A stretch of 64,000 nucleotides of DNA from Botrimarina hoheduenensis (lineage in GTDB: Bacteria > Planctomycetota > Planctomycetia > Pirellulales > Lacipirellulaceae), in assembly GCF_007859815.1 (NCBI RefSeq), contig NZ_SJPH01000002.1, forward strand, positions 109,824 through 173,823, in the 5' to 3' direction. This document shows positions 53,257 through 62,539 of the stretch, piece by piece. Made by a program: the position numbers and the translations under genes. Within the stretch, counting starts at the first letter, position 1, and each line of letters starts with the position of its first letter. The notes below the pieces were generated by a model. The model had not been told where the DNA came from and ran no database searches. It saw nothing but the letters and a program-made list of their open reading frames with translations.

Positions 53257-55206
53257 ATGCGGCTCAATACCGTCGGAGCGCTTCTTTCGATCGCGTCGTT
53301 TTTGATTGCACTGACCCTCTGCTCGGCGGCACCGTCTTGGGCCGCTGTCGCTGACAGCCCGTCCGCGACGGCCGAGCCCTCGGCGACGGCCGACGACGAG
53401 TCCAACGCGGAGGTGCCCGCCTCAGCCGAAAAAGCGGAAGCGTCCGCGGCTGCTAGCAGCGCTTCATCGCCCAAGCCTGACGCAAAGCCGGCCGTAACCC
53501 CCAAGAAGGTTCGTTACGCGCAGTTCGTTCTCAAGGGCGCGTTCCCCGAGTCGCCCGGCGGCTCGGGCCCGTTTAGCGAGTTGAGCGTCACGCTGCGCAA
53601 GCTGATCGTCCGCATGGACGACGCCGCGACAGATAAGACCATCGACGGCGTTGCGCTTGAGTTGCGTGACGCCACGCTTGGTCGCGGACAGGTCAACGAA
53701 CTCCGCCAAGCGATCGGGCGCATCCGTGCGGCCGGCAAGCCGGTCGTCGCGGAGATGGAGGTCGGCTCGAGCGCGACCTATCTGATCGCCTCGGCTTGCG
53801 ATGAGATCGTGATGCCCGAGTCAGGCTTCTTGGTGATGCCGGGCATCCGTGCCGAGCCGCTCTTTTACAAGGGGTTACTCGCCAAGATCGGCGTGAAGGC
53901 CGATTTTGTCCACGTCGGCGAGGCCAAGGGTGCCGCCGAGCCTTACACACGCCGCAAGTGGAGCGAGCCGGTCAAAGAAAATCTGACCTCGATGATCGAC
54001 GATCTGTATGAGCAGATGATCGATACGATCGCGATGGATCGTCCGATGACCCGTGCCGCGGTGATCGCGGCGATCGATCGTGGCCTGCTGACCGCCACGC
54101 AAGCGAAAGACGCGCAACTGATTGATCGGCTGGCTTACGCCGATTCACTCCGCGAGACGCTCGCCGCGCGTCACGACAAGGCGAACGTGGTGTTTGTTGA
54201 GAATTATGGCAAACAGAAGGTCGATACCGATTTCAGTGGCCCGACCGGCTTCTTCAAGCTGATGGGCTTCATGGCCTCGGGCAGTCAGAAACGAGGACCC
54301 CGTGGGCAGAAGGTGGCGATCGTCTACGCCACGGGCCCGATCATGACCGGCGAGAGCAAGGTCGATCCGTTTGGCGAGAGCGAGTCGGTTGGCTCGACGA
54401 CGGTTGTCGAAGCGCTCGACGAGGCGGCCCGCGACAAACGGACCGTGGCGATCGTGTTGCGTGTGAACAGCCCAGGCGGCTCGGCCGTGGCTAGCGACCT
54501 GATTTGGCAGAAGATCCAGACGATCGACAAGCCGGTCATCGCCAGCATGGGCGACGTCGCCGCCAGCGGCGGCTACTACATCTCGATGGGCTGTGACCAC
54601 GTGCTCGCCGAGCCGACGACGGTTACCGGCTCGATCGGCGTGGTTGGCGGCAAGATGGCGGTCAGCGGCATGCTCGACAAGCTGGGCGTGACCAGCGACC
54701 TGATCGCCCGCGGTGCCAACAGCGGCATCTTCAGCCCGATGGAGAAGTTTTCCGAGTCGGAGCGGGCTGCGCTGGTTGAGCTGATGGACGACACCTATTC
54801 GCAGTTCGTTGCTAAGGCGGCTGCCGGCCGGCACATGGAAGAGACCCGCGTCCGCAAGCTGGGCGGAGGCCGCGTTTACACGGGCAAGCAGGCCGCGGAG
54901 TTGCGGCTTATCGACGGTTTGGGAGACCTCGCCGCCGCGGTCCGCGAGGCCAAGCTTCGTGCGGGGCTCGACGCCGACGCCGAGGTCCGCATCGAGACCT
55001 ACCCCGAACCGACCGACTTCTTCGAGTCGCTCTTCGGCAATAACGACGCCGAGCGCGAGGTCAGCCTGGGCGTTCGGCAGGCCCTGAGCCTCGGCGGGCT
55101 GGTCCCCGAACTGGGCGAAGCCGTCCAGCGGGCCGGTTGGTTGCGCCAGGTGTTTGCCCACGAACCGGTCGCTTTGCTCGCGCCGTTCGAGCTGCGGATC
55201 GAGTAA
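53257..55206 (+). CDS. sppA: Signal peptide peptidase SppA, long (67K) type
   Basis: SppA degrades cleaved signal peptides in the membrane. The 649-residue protein has a signal anchor, then an Ala/Ser/Glu-rich linker (about 35-85), followed by two tandem S49 domains. The dyad is Lys224 in the N-terminal domain (GEAKGAAEPY) and Ser437 in the C-terminal domain (GDVAASGGYYISMG). The stretch NSPGGSAVASDL and GSIGVVGGKMAVSGMLDKLG are typical. A start ATG at 53257 follows AGGA by 7 bases. It is upstream of purA on the same strand. Confidence 0.92.
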   Translation: MRLNTVGALLSIASFLIALTLCSAAPSWAAVADSPSATAEPSATADDESNAEVPASAEKAEASAAASSASSPKPDAKPAVTPKKVRYAQFVLKGAFPESPGGSGPFSELSVTLRKLIVRMDDAATDKTIDGVALELRDATLGRGQVNELRQAIGRIRAAGKPVVAEMEVGSSATYLIASACDEIVMPESGFLVMPGIRAEPLFYKGLLAKIGVKADFVHVGEAKGAAEPYTRRKWSEPVKENLTSMIDDLYEQMIDTIAMDRPMTRAAVIAAIDRGLLTATQAKDAQLIDRLAYADSLRETLAARHDKANVVFVENYGKQKVDTDFSGPTGFFKLMGFMASGSQKRGPRGQKVAIVYATGPIMTGESKVDPFGESESVGSTTVVEALDEAARDKRTVAIVLRVNSPGGSAVASDLIWQKIQTIDKPVIASMGDVAASGGYYISMGCDHVLAEPTTVTGSIGVVGGKMAVSGMLDKLGVTSDLIARGANSGIFSPMEKFSESERAALVELMDDTYSQFVAKAAAGRHMEETRVRKLGGGRVYTGKQAAELRLIDGLGDLAAAVREAKLRAGLDADAEVRIETYPEPTDFFESLFGNNDAEREVSLGVRQALSLGGLVPELGEAVQRAGWLRQVFAHEPVALLAPFELRIE

Positions 55207-55320
55207 TTCGGGCGGTTGCACATACCGTTTGCCGTTCGCCAGGTTGACGGGCGGCGTTGGGCGTTTCACACTACCGGGCTGGTTTTCGCCCCTCTGGCCC
55301 GTGTTTAGTGAGAGTCATTC

Positions 55321-56643
55321 GTGCCCGGCACGTGCGTTATCGGTTTGCAGTGGGGCGATGAAGCCAAAGGCAAGATCGTCGATATCTTGACCCCCCAGCA
55401 TGACTTTGTCGTGCGCTATCAGGGGGGGGCCAACGCCGGCCACACCGTGGTGGTCGGCAAAGAGGTCTATAAGCTCTCGCTGCTGCCCAGCGGGGTGCTG
55501 ACCGAAGGGGTGACGAGCGTCATCGCCGGTGGCGTGGTGGTGAATCCCGCCAAGGCGATCGAGGAACTCGATGAGCTCGCCTCGCGCGGTGTGCAGGGCT
55601 TGGAGCAAAACCTCAAGATCAGCGACCGCGCGCACGTGATCCTGCCGTGGCACTTCGCTGAAGACCGCGCGCTGGATGGCGCTGTAAAAGGGGACGAGAG
55701 CATCGGCACGACCCAGCGTGGCATCGGGCCCTGCTATCGCGATAAAGTCGCTCGGTCGCACGCGGTGCGTTTCGGCGATCTGTATCGCGACGACCTGCGC
55801 TCGCGCATCGAGCATATCGTCGCCGCCAAGACACCCGTTCTGCGGGCGATGTCGCCTGCCGAGAGCGAACCCCCCCCGCTCGACGCTGCCGCGATCTACG
55901 AACAGTACCGGGCGTTCGCCGAGCGGCTGCGTCCGCACGTGTGCGACACGACCGAGTTGCTCCTCACCGCGGCGGAAGCTGGCAAGCGGATCTTGTTTGA
56001 AGGGGCCCAGGGTGCGCTGCTCGACGTGGATCACGGCACCTACCCCTACGTGACGAGCAGCAACTCGAGCGGCGTCGGCGTGGCGAGCGGCTCGGGCGTG
56101 CCCAGCAAGTACGTCGGGCATATGATCGGCGTCGTAAAGGCGTACTCAACCCGCGTGGGCGGCGGACCCTTTCCCACCGAACAAGACAACGCCTACGGTC
56201 AGCAACTGCGCGACCAGGGTAACGAGTACGGCACGGTGACCCGTCGCCCGCGGCGCTGCGGCTGGCTCGACGCGGTGGCGGTCCGTTATACGGCTCGTCT
56301 AGGAGGCGTCGATTCGATTGCGGTGATGCTGCTTGACGTGCTCAGCGGAGTGAAAGATCTGCAGATCTGCACGGCTTATGAGATCGACGGCCACCGGACC
56401 AACGCCTTCCCGAGTCACGTGGATGAGCTGCGCCGTGTGAAGCCGATCTACGAGACGGTCGAGGGCTGGTCCGAGGACCTGACGGCTTGCCGCTCGATGG
56501 AGGACTTCCCACCGGCAGCGCTCGCGTACCTGAAGCGTGTGAGCGAGCTGGTCGAAAGGCCCGTTTCGCTCGTCTCGGTCGGCCCGGGCCGCGATCAGAC
56601 GATCCTGCTGGGCGAGTTGGCTCCCCTTGCCGCGACGACCTAG
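55321..56643 (+). CDS. purA: Adenylosuccinate synthetase
   Basis: PurA joins IMP and aspartate, with GTP, on the way to AMP. The 440-residue protein has the P-loop, GANAGHTVVV, GIGPCYRDK, EGAQGALLDVDHGTYPYVTSSN, STRVGGGPFPTE and the late TRRPRRCGWLD block. The P-loop is WGDEAKGK, where most family members have WGDEGKGK; the Gly-to-Ala change is unusual. The start is GTG at 55321 (PGTCVIGLQWGDE). It heads the run purA-uppS-cdsA. Confidence 0.95.
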   Translation: MPGTCVIGLQWGDEAKGKIVDILTPQHDFVVRYQGGANAGHTVVVGKEVYKLSLLPSGVLTEGVTSVIAGGVVVNPAKAIEELDELASRGVQGLEQNLKISDRAHVILPWHFAEDRALDGAVKGDESIGTTQRGIGPCYRDKVARSHAVRFGDLYRDDLRSRIEHIVAAKTPVLRAMSPAESEPPPLDAAAIYEQYRAFAERLRPHVCDTTELLLTAAEAGKRILFEGAQGALLDVDHGTYPYVTSSNSSGVGVASGSGVPSKYVGHMIGVVKAYSTRVGGGPFPTEQDNAYGQQLRDQGNEYGTVTRRPRRCGWLDAVAVRYTARLGGVDSIAVMLLDVLSGVKDLQICTAYEIDGHRTNAFPSHVDELRRVKPIYETVEGWSEDLTACRSMEDFPPAALAYLKRVSELVERPVSLVSVGPGRDQTILLGELAPLAATT

Positions 56644-56661
56644 GGACGCGAGGTCCGCGCG

Positions 56662-57441
56662 ATGCCCACGTCCAACGATCCGCCCGCCCCGTCGTCGCTC
56701 CTCGACCGGCTGCCCGCCGAGCGGTGGCCCCATCACATCGCCATCATCATGGATGGTAACGGCCGGTGGGCCGAGCGCCAGGGGCTTGCACGTGTCTACG
56801 GACATGACCGTGGGGGCCGCGTGGTCCGCGCGATCACGCGCGAGTGCGCCCGCCTCGAGCCGATTCGCCAGCTGACGCTCTACTGTTTGTCGAGCGAGAA
56901 CTGGAAGCGACCGGCAGCGGAACTCGACTTTCTCATGCAGCTGCTCGAGCGGTATCTGATCGACGAGCGGCCCATCATGATGGAGGACAACGTTCGCGTG
57001 CAGATGATTGGCCGTCGCGAGGGGATCCCCGACCGCGTGCTTGCCGAACTCGATCGGACGGTTGAGATGAGCCACGCGAATGACGGCTTGCTGCTCAACC
57101 TCGCGATCAACTACGGCGGGCGCGGAGAGCTGGTCGACGCCATGCAAAAGCTGGCCCGCCGTGTCCACGCCGGGCAGCTCCTGCCCGAGGCGATCGACGA
57201 GCAAGCGATTGCCCAGAGCCTCTACACCGCCGGTACCGCCGACCCCGACCTGCTGATCCGCACCGCCGGAGACTTGCGTGTCAGCAACTTCCTGTTGTGG
57301 CAGATCAGCTATGCCGAGATCTGGGTAACCGAGACCCCGTGGCCCGACTTCGACGAGCACGCGCTGCACGCAGCGATCGAGGATTACGCGGCTCGGGATC
57401 GGCGTTTTGGCGGGCTCAACACGCTCACCGATCCGCCTTAG
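56662..57441 (+). CDS. uppS: Undecaprenyl diphosphate synthase (isoprenyl transferase)
   Basis: UppS makes undecaprenyl diphosphate, the lipid carrier of cell-wall precursors. The 259-residue protein has HHIAIIMDGNGRWAERQG (with the catalytic Asp), YGHDRGGR, LTLYCLSSENWKRPAAELDFLMQL, LAINYGGRGELVDA, PDLLIRTAGDLRVSNFLLWQISYAE. These are the five family regions. It begins at the ATG at 56662, 19 bases after purA, and so is probably co-transcribed with it. Confidence 0.95.
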   Translation: MPTSNDPPAPSSLLDRLPAERWPHHIAIIMDGNGRWAERQGLARVYGHDRGGRVVRAITRECARLEPIRQLTLYCLSSENWKRPAAELDFLMQLLERYLIDERPIMMEDNVRVQMIGRREGIPDRVLAELDRTVEMSHANDGLLLNLAINYGGRGELVDAMQKLARRVHAGQLLPEAIDEQAIAQSLYTAGTADPDLLIRTAGDLRVSNFLLWQISYAEIWVTETPWPDFDEHALHAAIEDYAARDRRFGGLNTLTDPP

Positions 57442-57604
57442 CCTTCAGCACGCCGGGCTGCGGTGGCTCGACTTGTGGCCCGCGGGCGACTATCAGTGGG
57501 AGAAAGAAGACCGACGCTGAAAATTAACACCGGGCCCCAACCTGCCGACCCGCTCCGCCGTGCGCGTCCCCTTTTCTTTTAATCCCTGACCGCTGAGCCG
57601 TTCC

Positions 57605-58528
57605 TTGCTGCACTGGCGAATCATCCTCGGAGTGCTCTTCGTAACGGCGGTATTGACGCTGGCTTGGTTCGATTTTCATGGCGGGCGACCGGGGCTGGTT
57701 ATGTCGCCGCTTGCGCTGGGCGGGGCGTGCTTGGCAGCCGGCGAACTCGTGCGGATGTTCGAGCATGACCCCAACCTGCCCTCCCCCTCGCGGTATGTGG
57801 TTGTGCCCGGTGCGATCGCGACCGTCGCCATGAGCTGTGTGCCGATGCTCGCGCCGGCTGGTTCACTGGCCGCTGAGATCGGTCGGGTCGGTTGGGTCGC
57901 GATCGGGCTTGCCGGGTCGTGCCTGGCGGCGTTCTCGATTGAGATGCTGCGGTATCGCTCCCCCGGCTCCGCTACGGCCCGGTTGGCGCTGGCCGTCTTC
58001 GGCATCGCCTATGCGGGCGGGTTGATGGGGTTTGTTGTGCAGCTCCGCCTTCTGAACGACGCGCCCTGGGACACCGCGGGCCGCTGGGGAATGGTCGCTC
58101 TGCTGTCGATGATTGTCGTGGTCAAATCGAGCGATATTGGGGCTTATGTCGCGGGGCGCCTCTTCGGTCGGACACGGATGGCTCCGGTGCTGAGCCCCGG
58201 GAAAACCTGGGAAGGTTTCATCGGCGGACTCGCACTGGCGACCGTTGCCGCCATGTTCATGCTGGGGCCCGTCGCGCGCTGGGTGACCGGCGAGTCGGGC
58301 CCCGAGGTTGCATCTAGCTGGCTGGGATCGCTTGTTTATGCCCTGCTCGTTGGCGGTGCCGGTGTCGCGGGGGATTTGGCGGTTTCACTCCTCAAACGCG
58401 ATGCCGGTTTGAAGAATTCCAGCAGCTGGATGCCCGGTTTCGGCGGGGTGCTGGACATCCTTGATTCGGTGCTATTTGCGGCCCCGGTGGCATACCTGCT
58501 GTGGCTGGCCCGGGTCGTCGGGCCCTGA
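57605..58528 (+). CDS. cdsA: Phosphatidate cytidylyltransferase
   Basis: CdsA makes CDP-diacylglycerol from phosphatidate and CTP. The 307-residue protein has about eight membrane segments and the catalytic segment KSSDIGAYVAGRLFGRTRMAPVLSPGKTWEGFIGGL. The C-terminal signature region reads SLLKRDAGLKNSSSWMPGFGGVLDILDS, where the usual signature has KD and GHGGxLDRxDS. It starts at a TTG at 57605 (the next good start is not visible). It follows uppS after 163 bases. Confidence 0.88.
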   Translation: MLHWRIILGVLFVTAVLTLAWFDFHGGRPGLVMSPLALGGACLAAGELVRMFEHDPNLPSPSRYVVVPGAIATVAMSCVPMLAPAGSLAAEIGRVGWVAIGLAGSCLAAFSIEMLRYRSPGSATARLALAVFGIAYAGGLMGFVVQLRLLNDAPWDTAGRWGMVALLSMIVVVKSSDIGAYVAGRLFGRTRMAPVLSPGKTWEGFIGGLALATVAAMFMLGPVARWVTGESGPEVASSWLGSLVYALLVGGAGVAGDLAVSLLKRDAGLKNSSSWMPGFGGVLDILDSVLFAAPVAYLLWLARVVGP

Positions 58529-58615
58529 TGCGCGGCTGTGAGAATCACGGCCCTATACCGGATAAGACGCGCGGGCTCTCTAAAGCTCGCTCTGAGCCCC
58601 TACAACCGCCCTGGC

Positions 58616-58638
58616 CGCACCCCCCGATGGGGGGTGCG
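58616..58638 (+). other. Strong GC hairpin between cdsA and phoH
   Basis: A 10-bp stem CGCACCCCCC/GGGGGGTGCG (58616-58625 and 58629-58638) with loop GAT is in the leader before phoH. No T tract follows, so it is not a typical terminator; it could slow transcription or regulate phoH. Confidence 0.5.
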
Positions 58639-58684
58639 GGGGCTGATCCGAGCGGGAGAGTGGCGGGCGGCGCAGGGTGTCCGC

Positions 58685-58690
58685 TATATT
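58685..58690 (+). promoter_or_regulatory. Possible -10 box before phoH
   Basis: TATATT sits in an AT-rich island (CTATATTTATTAG) in an otherwise GC-rich gap, about 80 bases before the phoH ATG. The expected -35 position has no good match, so only the -10 is marked. Confidence 0.35.
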
Positions 58691-58772
58691 TATTAGAGCG
58701 CGAGCGCGCGATCCCATGGGGGGTCGCTGCCGATGTCGCCCCCGGTCGCTCGGAGTGTTACCCCCGCGTTTG

Positions 58773-59717
58773 ATGATCGAAGCCACCATCCCGGTTGGCG
58801 GACCCGAAGAGAGTCTCTTGCTCTTTGGCGTCGGCGATGAGCACCTGAAACGGATCCGCCAGGACCTAACGGCGAAGATCGCCACGCGCAATGGCCGGAT
58901 CCACCTGTCAGGCGACGAAGCCGCCGTTAAACAAGCCACGGAGCTCTTCGAGCGGCTCAAGTCCACCGTCGGACGCGAGGGGCCGATCGGCCCCGAACGC
59001 CTCGCTGAGTTGCTCGCCGAGACGACAGGCGGCAAATCTCCGCTGTCGAACTACGAAGTTCTTGTCCAACAGCCGGGCATCAAGATCCGTCCGCGGACCG
59101 ACGGCCAGGCTGAGTACCTCGAAGCGATCCGCACCCACGATTTGGTATTCTGTGTGGGGCCCGCGGGCACCGGAAAAACGTTTCTGGCGGTGGCCGCCGC
59201 CGTCGAGGCGCTCAAGGAGCGCCGGATCCGTAAAATTGTCCTCGTCCGTCCCGCGGTTGAGGCCGGCGAGAGCCTCGGCTTCCTGCCCGGCGACCTCCAG
59301 GCGAAAATCAATCCGTATCTTCGCCCGCTCTTGGACGCGTTGGGCGAGATGATGGATTACGATCAGCTAAAACGCTACACATCGGAAGACATCATCGAGG
59401 TGGCTCCGCTGGCTTACATGCGGGGCCGCACGCTGAACAACGCCTTCATCATCATGGATGAAGGACAGAACACCACGGTCGCGCAGATGAAGATGTTCTT
59501 GACTCGCATGGGCAGCAATTCAAAGGTGGTTGTTACGGGCGATGCCACTCAAGTCGATCTGCCCCCCAACACACCCAGTGGTCTGGCAGACGCTGTCGGT
59601 CGGCTCGACGGGATCGAGGGCTTGGCCTGCATCCGCCTGGGCCGTGCCGACATTGTGCGTCACCGACTCGTGAATCTGATCGTCAACGCTTACGAGGAGG
59701 GTGCCAAGCGGACCTAG
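58773..59717 (+). CDS. phoH: PhoH family ATPase
   Basis: This 314-residue protein is a PhoH/YbeZ-type protein. An N-terminal KH-like region (about 1-100) precedes the P-loop (FCVGPAGTGKTFLAVAAAVEAL), LVRPAVEAGESLGFLPGDLQAKINPYLRPL, Walker B (FIIMDEGQNTTVAQMKMFLTRMG), and VVVTGDATQVDLP. In bacteria PhoH often works with YbeY in RNA metabolism, and both genes occur in this run. I start at the ATG at 58773 (MIEATIPVGGPEE). The next gene begins within or just after it. Confidence 0.95.
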   Translation: MIEATIPVGGPEESLLLFGVGDEHLKRIRQDLTAKIATRNGRIHLSGDEAAVKQATELFERLKSTVGREGPIGPERLAELLAETTGGKSPLSNYEVLVQQPGIKIRPRTDGQAEYLEAIRTHDLVFCVGPAGTGKTFLAVAAAVEALKERRIRKIVLVRPAVEAGESLGFLPGDLQAKINPYLRPLLDALGEMMDYDQLKRYTSEDIIEVAPLAYMRGRTLNNAFIIMDEGQNTTVAQMKMFLTRMGSNSKVVVTGDATQVDLPPNTPSGLADAVGRLDGIEGLACIRLGRADIVRHRLVNLIVNAYEEGAKRT

Positions 59718-59784
59718 GCCTAAACGCGAGAGTGTCGCCTCTAGGCGTCACTCCCCCACAGCGCCTGCTTTTGTGCCGCCGATC

Positions 59785-62040
59785 ATGTCTTCTGCTTCTC
59801 CAACACGAACTCGCAGCCAACGCGTCGCATCGGTTGAGTTGCCGCGAGGTCGATTCTCTCTGCTGCTTGCCGAGCTGCGCCGCGGAACGGTGCTGCTGCG
59901 GCTAGGGTTGGCGGCGTTAGCCGTGGCGGGCATCGTGGCGATGACGCGTGGCTGGGACCCGCCCCGCGACTTTGCCCTTCGCCAGATACCGTCCCGCGAT
60001 CTCGTGGCGACAGTCGAGTTCCAGCAGCTAGACGAGCGCGCTACCGCCGAGGCACGCGATCGTGCCCGCCGATTTGCTGAGGCGGTCTTCGACAACGACC
60101 CGATGTCGTTGCGTCAGCTCAAGGCCGCCCTCATGAGCGAGGTCACGCAGTTGATCTCTGCCGAGTCATTTGACACGGTCGATCAAGACCTCTGGCAGCG
60201 ATACCAACCACCGCGTGCCGAGGGCACGCCAGAACCAACCGAAGAGCAGCGAAGCCAGCGCTTTGCACGCTTTCGCGAGGCCCTTCGCAATGAGAAGGCA
60301 CAGAGCGATTTCAACGCCGCGATCGAAGCGGTGTTCGCTCCGCTCGAGCAGCGCGGCCTGCTCGAATCGCAGCCGATCGACGCCAACAGCGAAGAGATCC
60401 TCATCCGGCCCGCCGGCACCGAGGGTTTCGAGCAGGTTGCCACGGTCCGCTCGGTGCTGATCGACAACGTCCGCAGCGACCTGGGGTTGACACTCAACCA
60501 GCGCCTGCCCGAACTCGATCTTTCGCAACACATCGCGGCCCGGCTTCGTCCGGACCTGATGCCGACCCTCAAACGCAACAGCATCGCTACTCGTGCGCAG
60601 CAGGACGCACGCGAGGAGCAGGTCAAACCCGTGTATCGCACTTTTCAGGCGGGTGAGACCTTGGCCCCCGCGGGCAAGCCGATCGGCGAGGCCGAGCTTG
60701 CGCTGTTGGAGCTGGGCTATCAGCAAAGGATGGTCGAGCGCTCTTGGACCGACCGTATCCTGCGCGCTCTGGGGGCGGCCTGGATCCATGCGGCGTTGAC
60801 CGCGATCGGAGCCGTGGGACTGTACCGCGCGGATCGCGAGACCCTGATTCAGCTGAGCCGGTATGGCCTGCTTTGGGGGTGTGTCTTGCTCACCCTAGCG
60901 GGGGTTGCGCTCGGCTACGGCCAAGCGTGGTCGGTCGAGTTGGCTCCGATCCTGATGTTCGCGATGACGATGGCGATTGCCTACCGTCACCAGTCGGCCA
61001 TGCTGCTCACGGCGGCTGTCGTGGCCAGCGCAGCGATCGGAGTCGGAATGAGCCTGAGCGAGGCCCTCTTGATGCTGGCTCCTGCTGCGTGTGGGATCGT
61101 ACTGCTCGACGCGGTGCGTCACCGTAGCACGCTGCTGATTGTTGGTTTCGCTGCCGGCTTGGTAGCGATTGCGACCAAGCTCGCCCTAGGCATTCTCGAA
61201 GGTTTGCCCCTCTGGCCGACGGTGCAGATGTCACTGATCGTGGGGCTCTGGTGCCTCGTCGCGGGGTCGTTGATGACCTGCGTGTTGCCGGTGATCGAGA
61301 AGGCTTTCCGCGTTCAAACCGACCTGAGCCTGCTCGAACTAGGCGATCCGACACACCCGTTGCTGCAAGAGCTCATCCGCCGCGCACCGGGAACCTACAA
61401 CCACTCGATCACGGTGGCATCGCTCGCCGAAGCGGCGGCTGAAGCGATCGGCGCGCGAGGGCTCTTGGTGCGTGTTGGGGCCTATTTCCACGATATCGGC
61501 AAGATGCTCAAGCCGGGTTATTTTATCGAGAATCAGGGCCAAAGCGTTAATCAGCACGATTCGCTCGTGCCCGCGATGAGCACCCTGGTCATTATCGCGC
61601 ACGTGAAGGACGGGGCCGACCTCGCGCGGCAGAACAAGTTGCCCGAGTGCATCATCGATTTTATTCTTCAGCACCACGGCACAACCCTCGTCGAGTTTTT
61701 CTATCGACAAGCCAAGCAGCGGAGCGACGAGGCGGGGTCTGACTCGGCGGTTGATGAACGCTCTTTCCGCTACCCCGGCCCCAAACCGCAAACAAAAGAG
61801 GCCGGCGTGCTGATGTTGACCGATGCGGTTGAAAGCGCCAGCCGCACCCTCGTCGAGCCAACCCCCTCGCGGATTGAAAATCTGGTAGAGCAGCTCACCC
61901 GTAAACGCCTCGACGATGGCCAGTTCGACGAGTGCGGACTCACCCTGGAAGAGTTGCGGCTAATCGGCGCGAGCCTTATCAAATCACTCACCGCGGTCTA
62001 TCACGGCCGCGTCAAGTACCCCGGACAGGAGACCGCGTAG
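59785..62040 (+). CDS. 7TM-HD family phosphohydrolase (PgpH-like)
   Basis: This protein of 751 residues has one membrane segment, a large extracytoplasmic domain (7TMR-HDED, about residues 60-320), about seven membrane segments, then a cytoplasmic HD domain: PGTYNHSITVASLAEAAAEAIGA, GAYFHDIGKMLKPGYFIENQ, ILQHHGTTLVEFFY. PgpH-type proteins split c-di-AMP. The start at 59785 (ATG) is preferred; a GTG at 59701 overlaps phoH and adds 28 residues. Gene order phoH-pgpH-ybeY-corC is common in many bacteria. Confidence 0.9.
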   Translation: MSSASPTRTRSQRVASVELPRGRFSLLLAELRRGTVLLRLGLAALAVAGIVAMTRGWDPPRDFALRQIPSRDLVATVEFQQLDERATAEARDRARRFAEAVFDNDPMSLRQLKAALMSEVTQLISAESFDTVDQDLWQRYQPPRAEGTPEPTEEQRSQRFARFREALRNEKAQSDFNAAIEAVFAPLEQRGLLESQPIDANSEEILIRPAGTEGFEQVATVRSVLIDNVRSDLGLTLNQRLPELDLSQHIAARLRPDLMPTLKRNSIATRAQQDAREEQVKPVYRTFQAGETLAPAGKPIGEAELALLELGYQQRMVERSWTDRILRALGAAWIHAALTAIGAVGLYRADRETLIQLSRYGLLWGCVLLTLAGVALGYGQAWSVELAPILMFAMTMAIAYRHQSAMLLTAAVVASAAIGVGMSLSEALLMLAPAACGIVLLDAVRHRSTLLIVGFAAGLVAIATKLALGILEGLPLWPTVQMSLIVGLWCLVAGSLMTCVLPVIEKAFRVQTDLSLLELGDPTHPLLQELIRRAPGTYNHSITVASLAEAAAEAIGARGLLVRVGAYFHDIGKMLKPGYFIENQGQSVNQHDSLVPAMSTLVIIAHVKDGADLARQNKLPECIIDFILQHHGTTLVEFFYRQAKQRSDEAGSDSAVDERSFRYPGPKPQTKEAGVLMLTDAVESASRTLVEPTPSRIENLVEQLTRKRLDDGQFDECGLTLEELRLIGASLIKSLTAVYHGRVKYPGQETA

Positions 62041-62086
62041 TCGGCCGAGAGCGGCAAACCGCCGCGGTCTCGTTGCCGTATCGCCC

Positions 62087-62539
62087 TTGGTGAACGTACT
62101 GATCGCTAATCAGCAGCAACGGCTTGTGGTAGACGAAGAGCGCGTCGCGGCGGTTGCGCGGCAGCTGCTAACCGAGGCCGGCTACACGCAGGGTGAGCTC
62201 AGCGTGGCGGTGGTCGATGATCCTACCATTCACGCGTTGAATGTTCGTCACTTGCAGCACGACTATCCGACCGACGTGCTTAGTTTTACGCTCCTCGACT
62301 CTCCGCCGAGGATCGAGGGAGAAGTTATCGTCAGCGCCGAGACAGCGGCCGACAACGCGGTTGACTACGGATGGTCAGCCGATTCGGAGCTGTTGCTCTA
62401 CGTGATCCACGGTGTGCTGCACCTCGTGGGCTATCGCGACAAGACCGACGACGAGATTAGCGAGATGCGCGCCGCTGAGGCGCGTGCGTTAGCCGCGTTC
62501 GGTGTGGCGCTGCCCTCAGCCGACGAGGCCCGATCATGA
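62087..62539 (+). CDS. ybeY: Endoribonuclease YbeY
   Basis: YbeY is a metal-dependent RNase that matures 16S rRNA and checks ribosomes. The 150-residue protein has VVDDPTIHALNVRHLQHDYPTDVLSFTL, EGEVIVSAETAADNA and the metal site HGVLHLVGYRDKTDDE. In typical YbeY the zinc ligands are H-x3-H-x5-H; here they read His108, His112 and Asp118. Start is TTG at 62087 (or GTG at 62090). The stop TGA overlaps the next ATG (ATGA), so translation is coupled. Confidence 0.92.
   Translation: MVNVLIANQQQRLVVDEERVAAVARQLLTEAGYTQGELSVAVVDDPTIHALNVRHLQHDYPTDVLSFTLLDSPPRIEGEVIVSAETAADNAVDYGWSADSELLLYVIHGVLHLVGYRDKTDDEISEMRAAEARALAAFGVALPSADEARS

Noticed and set aside
54145-55269. Minus-strand frame of 374 codons
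   Set aside because: It is antisense to sppA, whose motifs and start site are clear.
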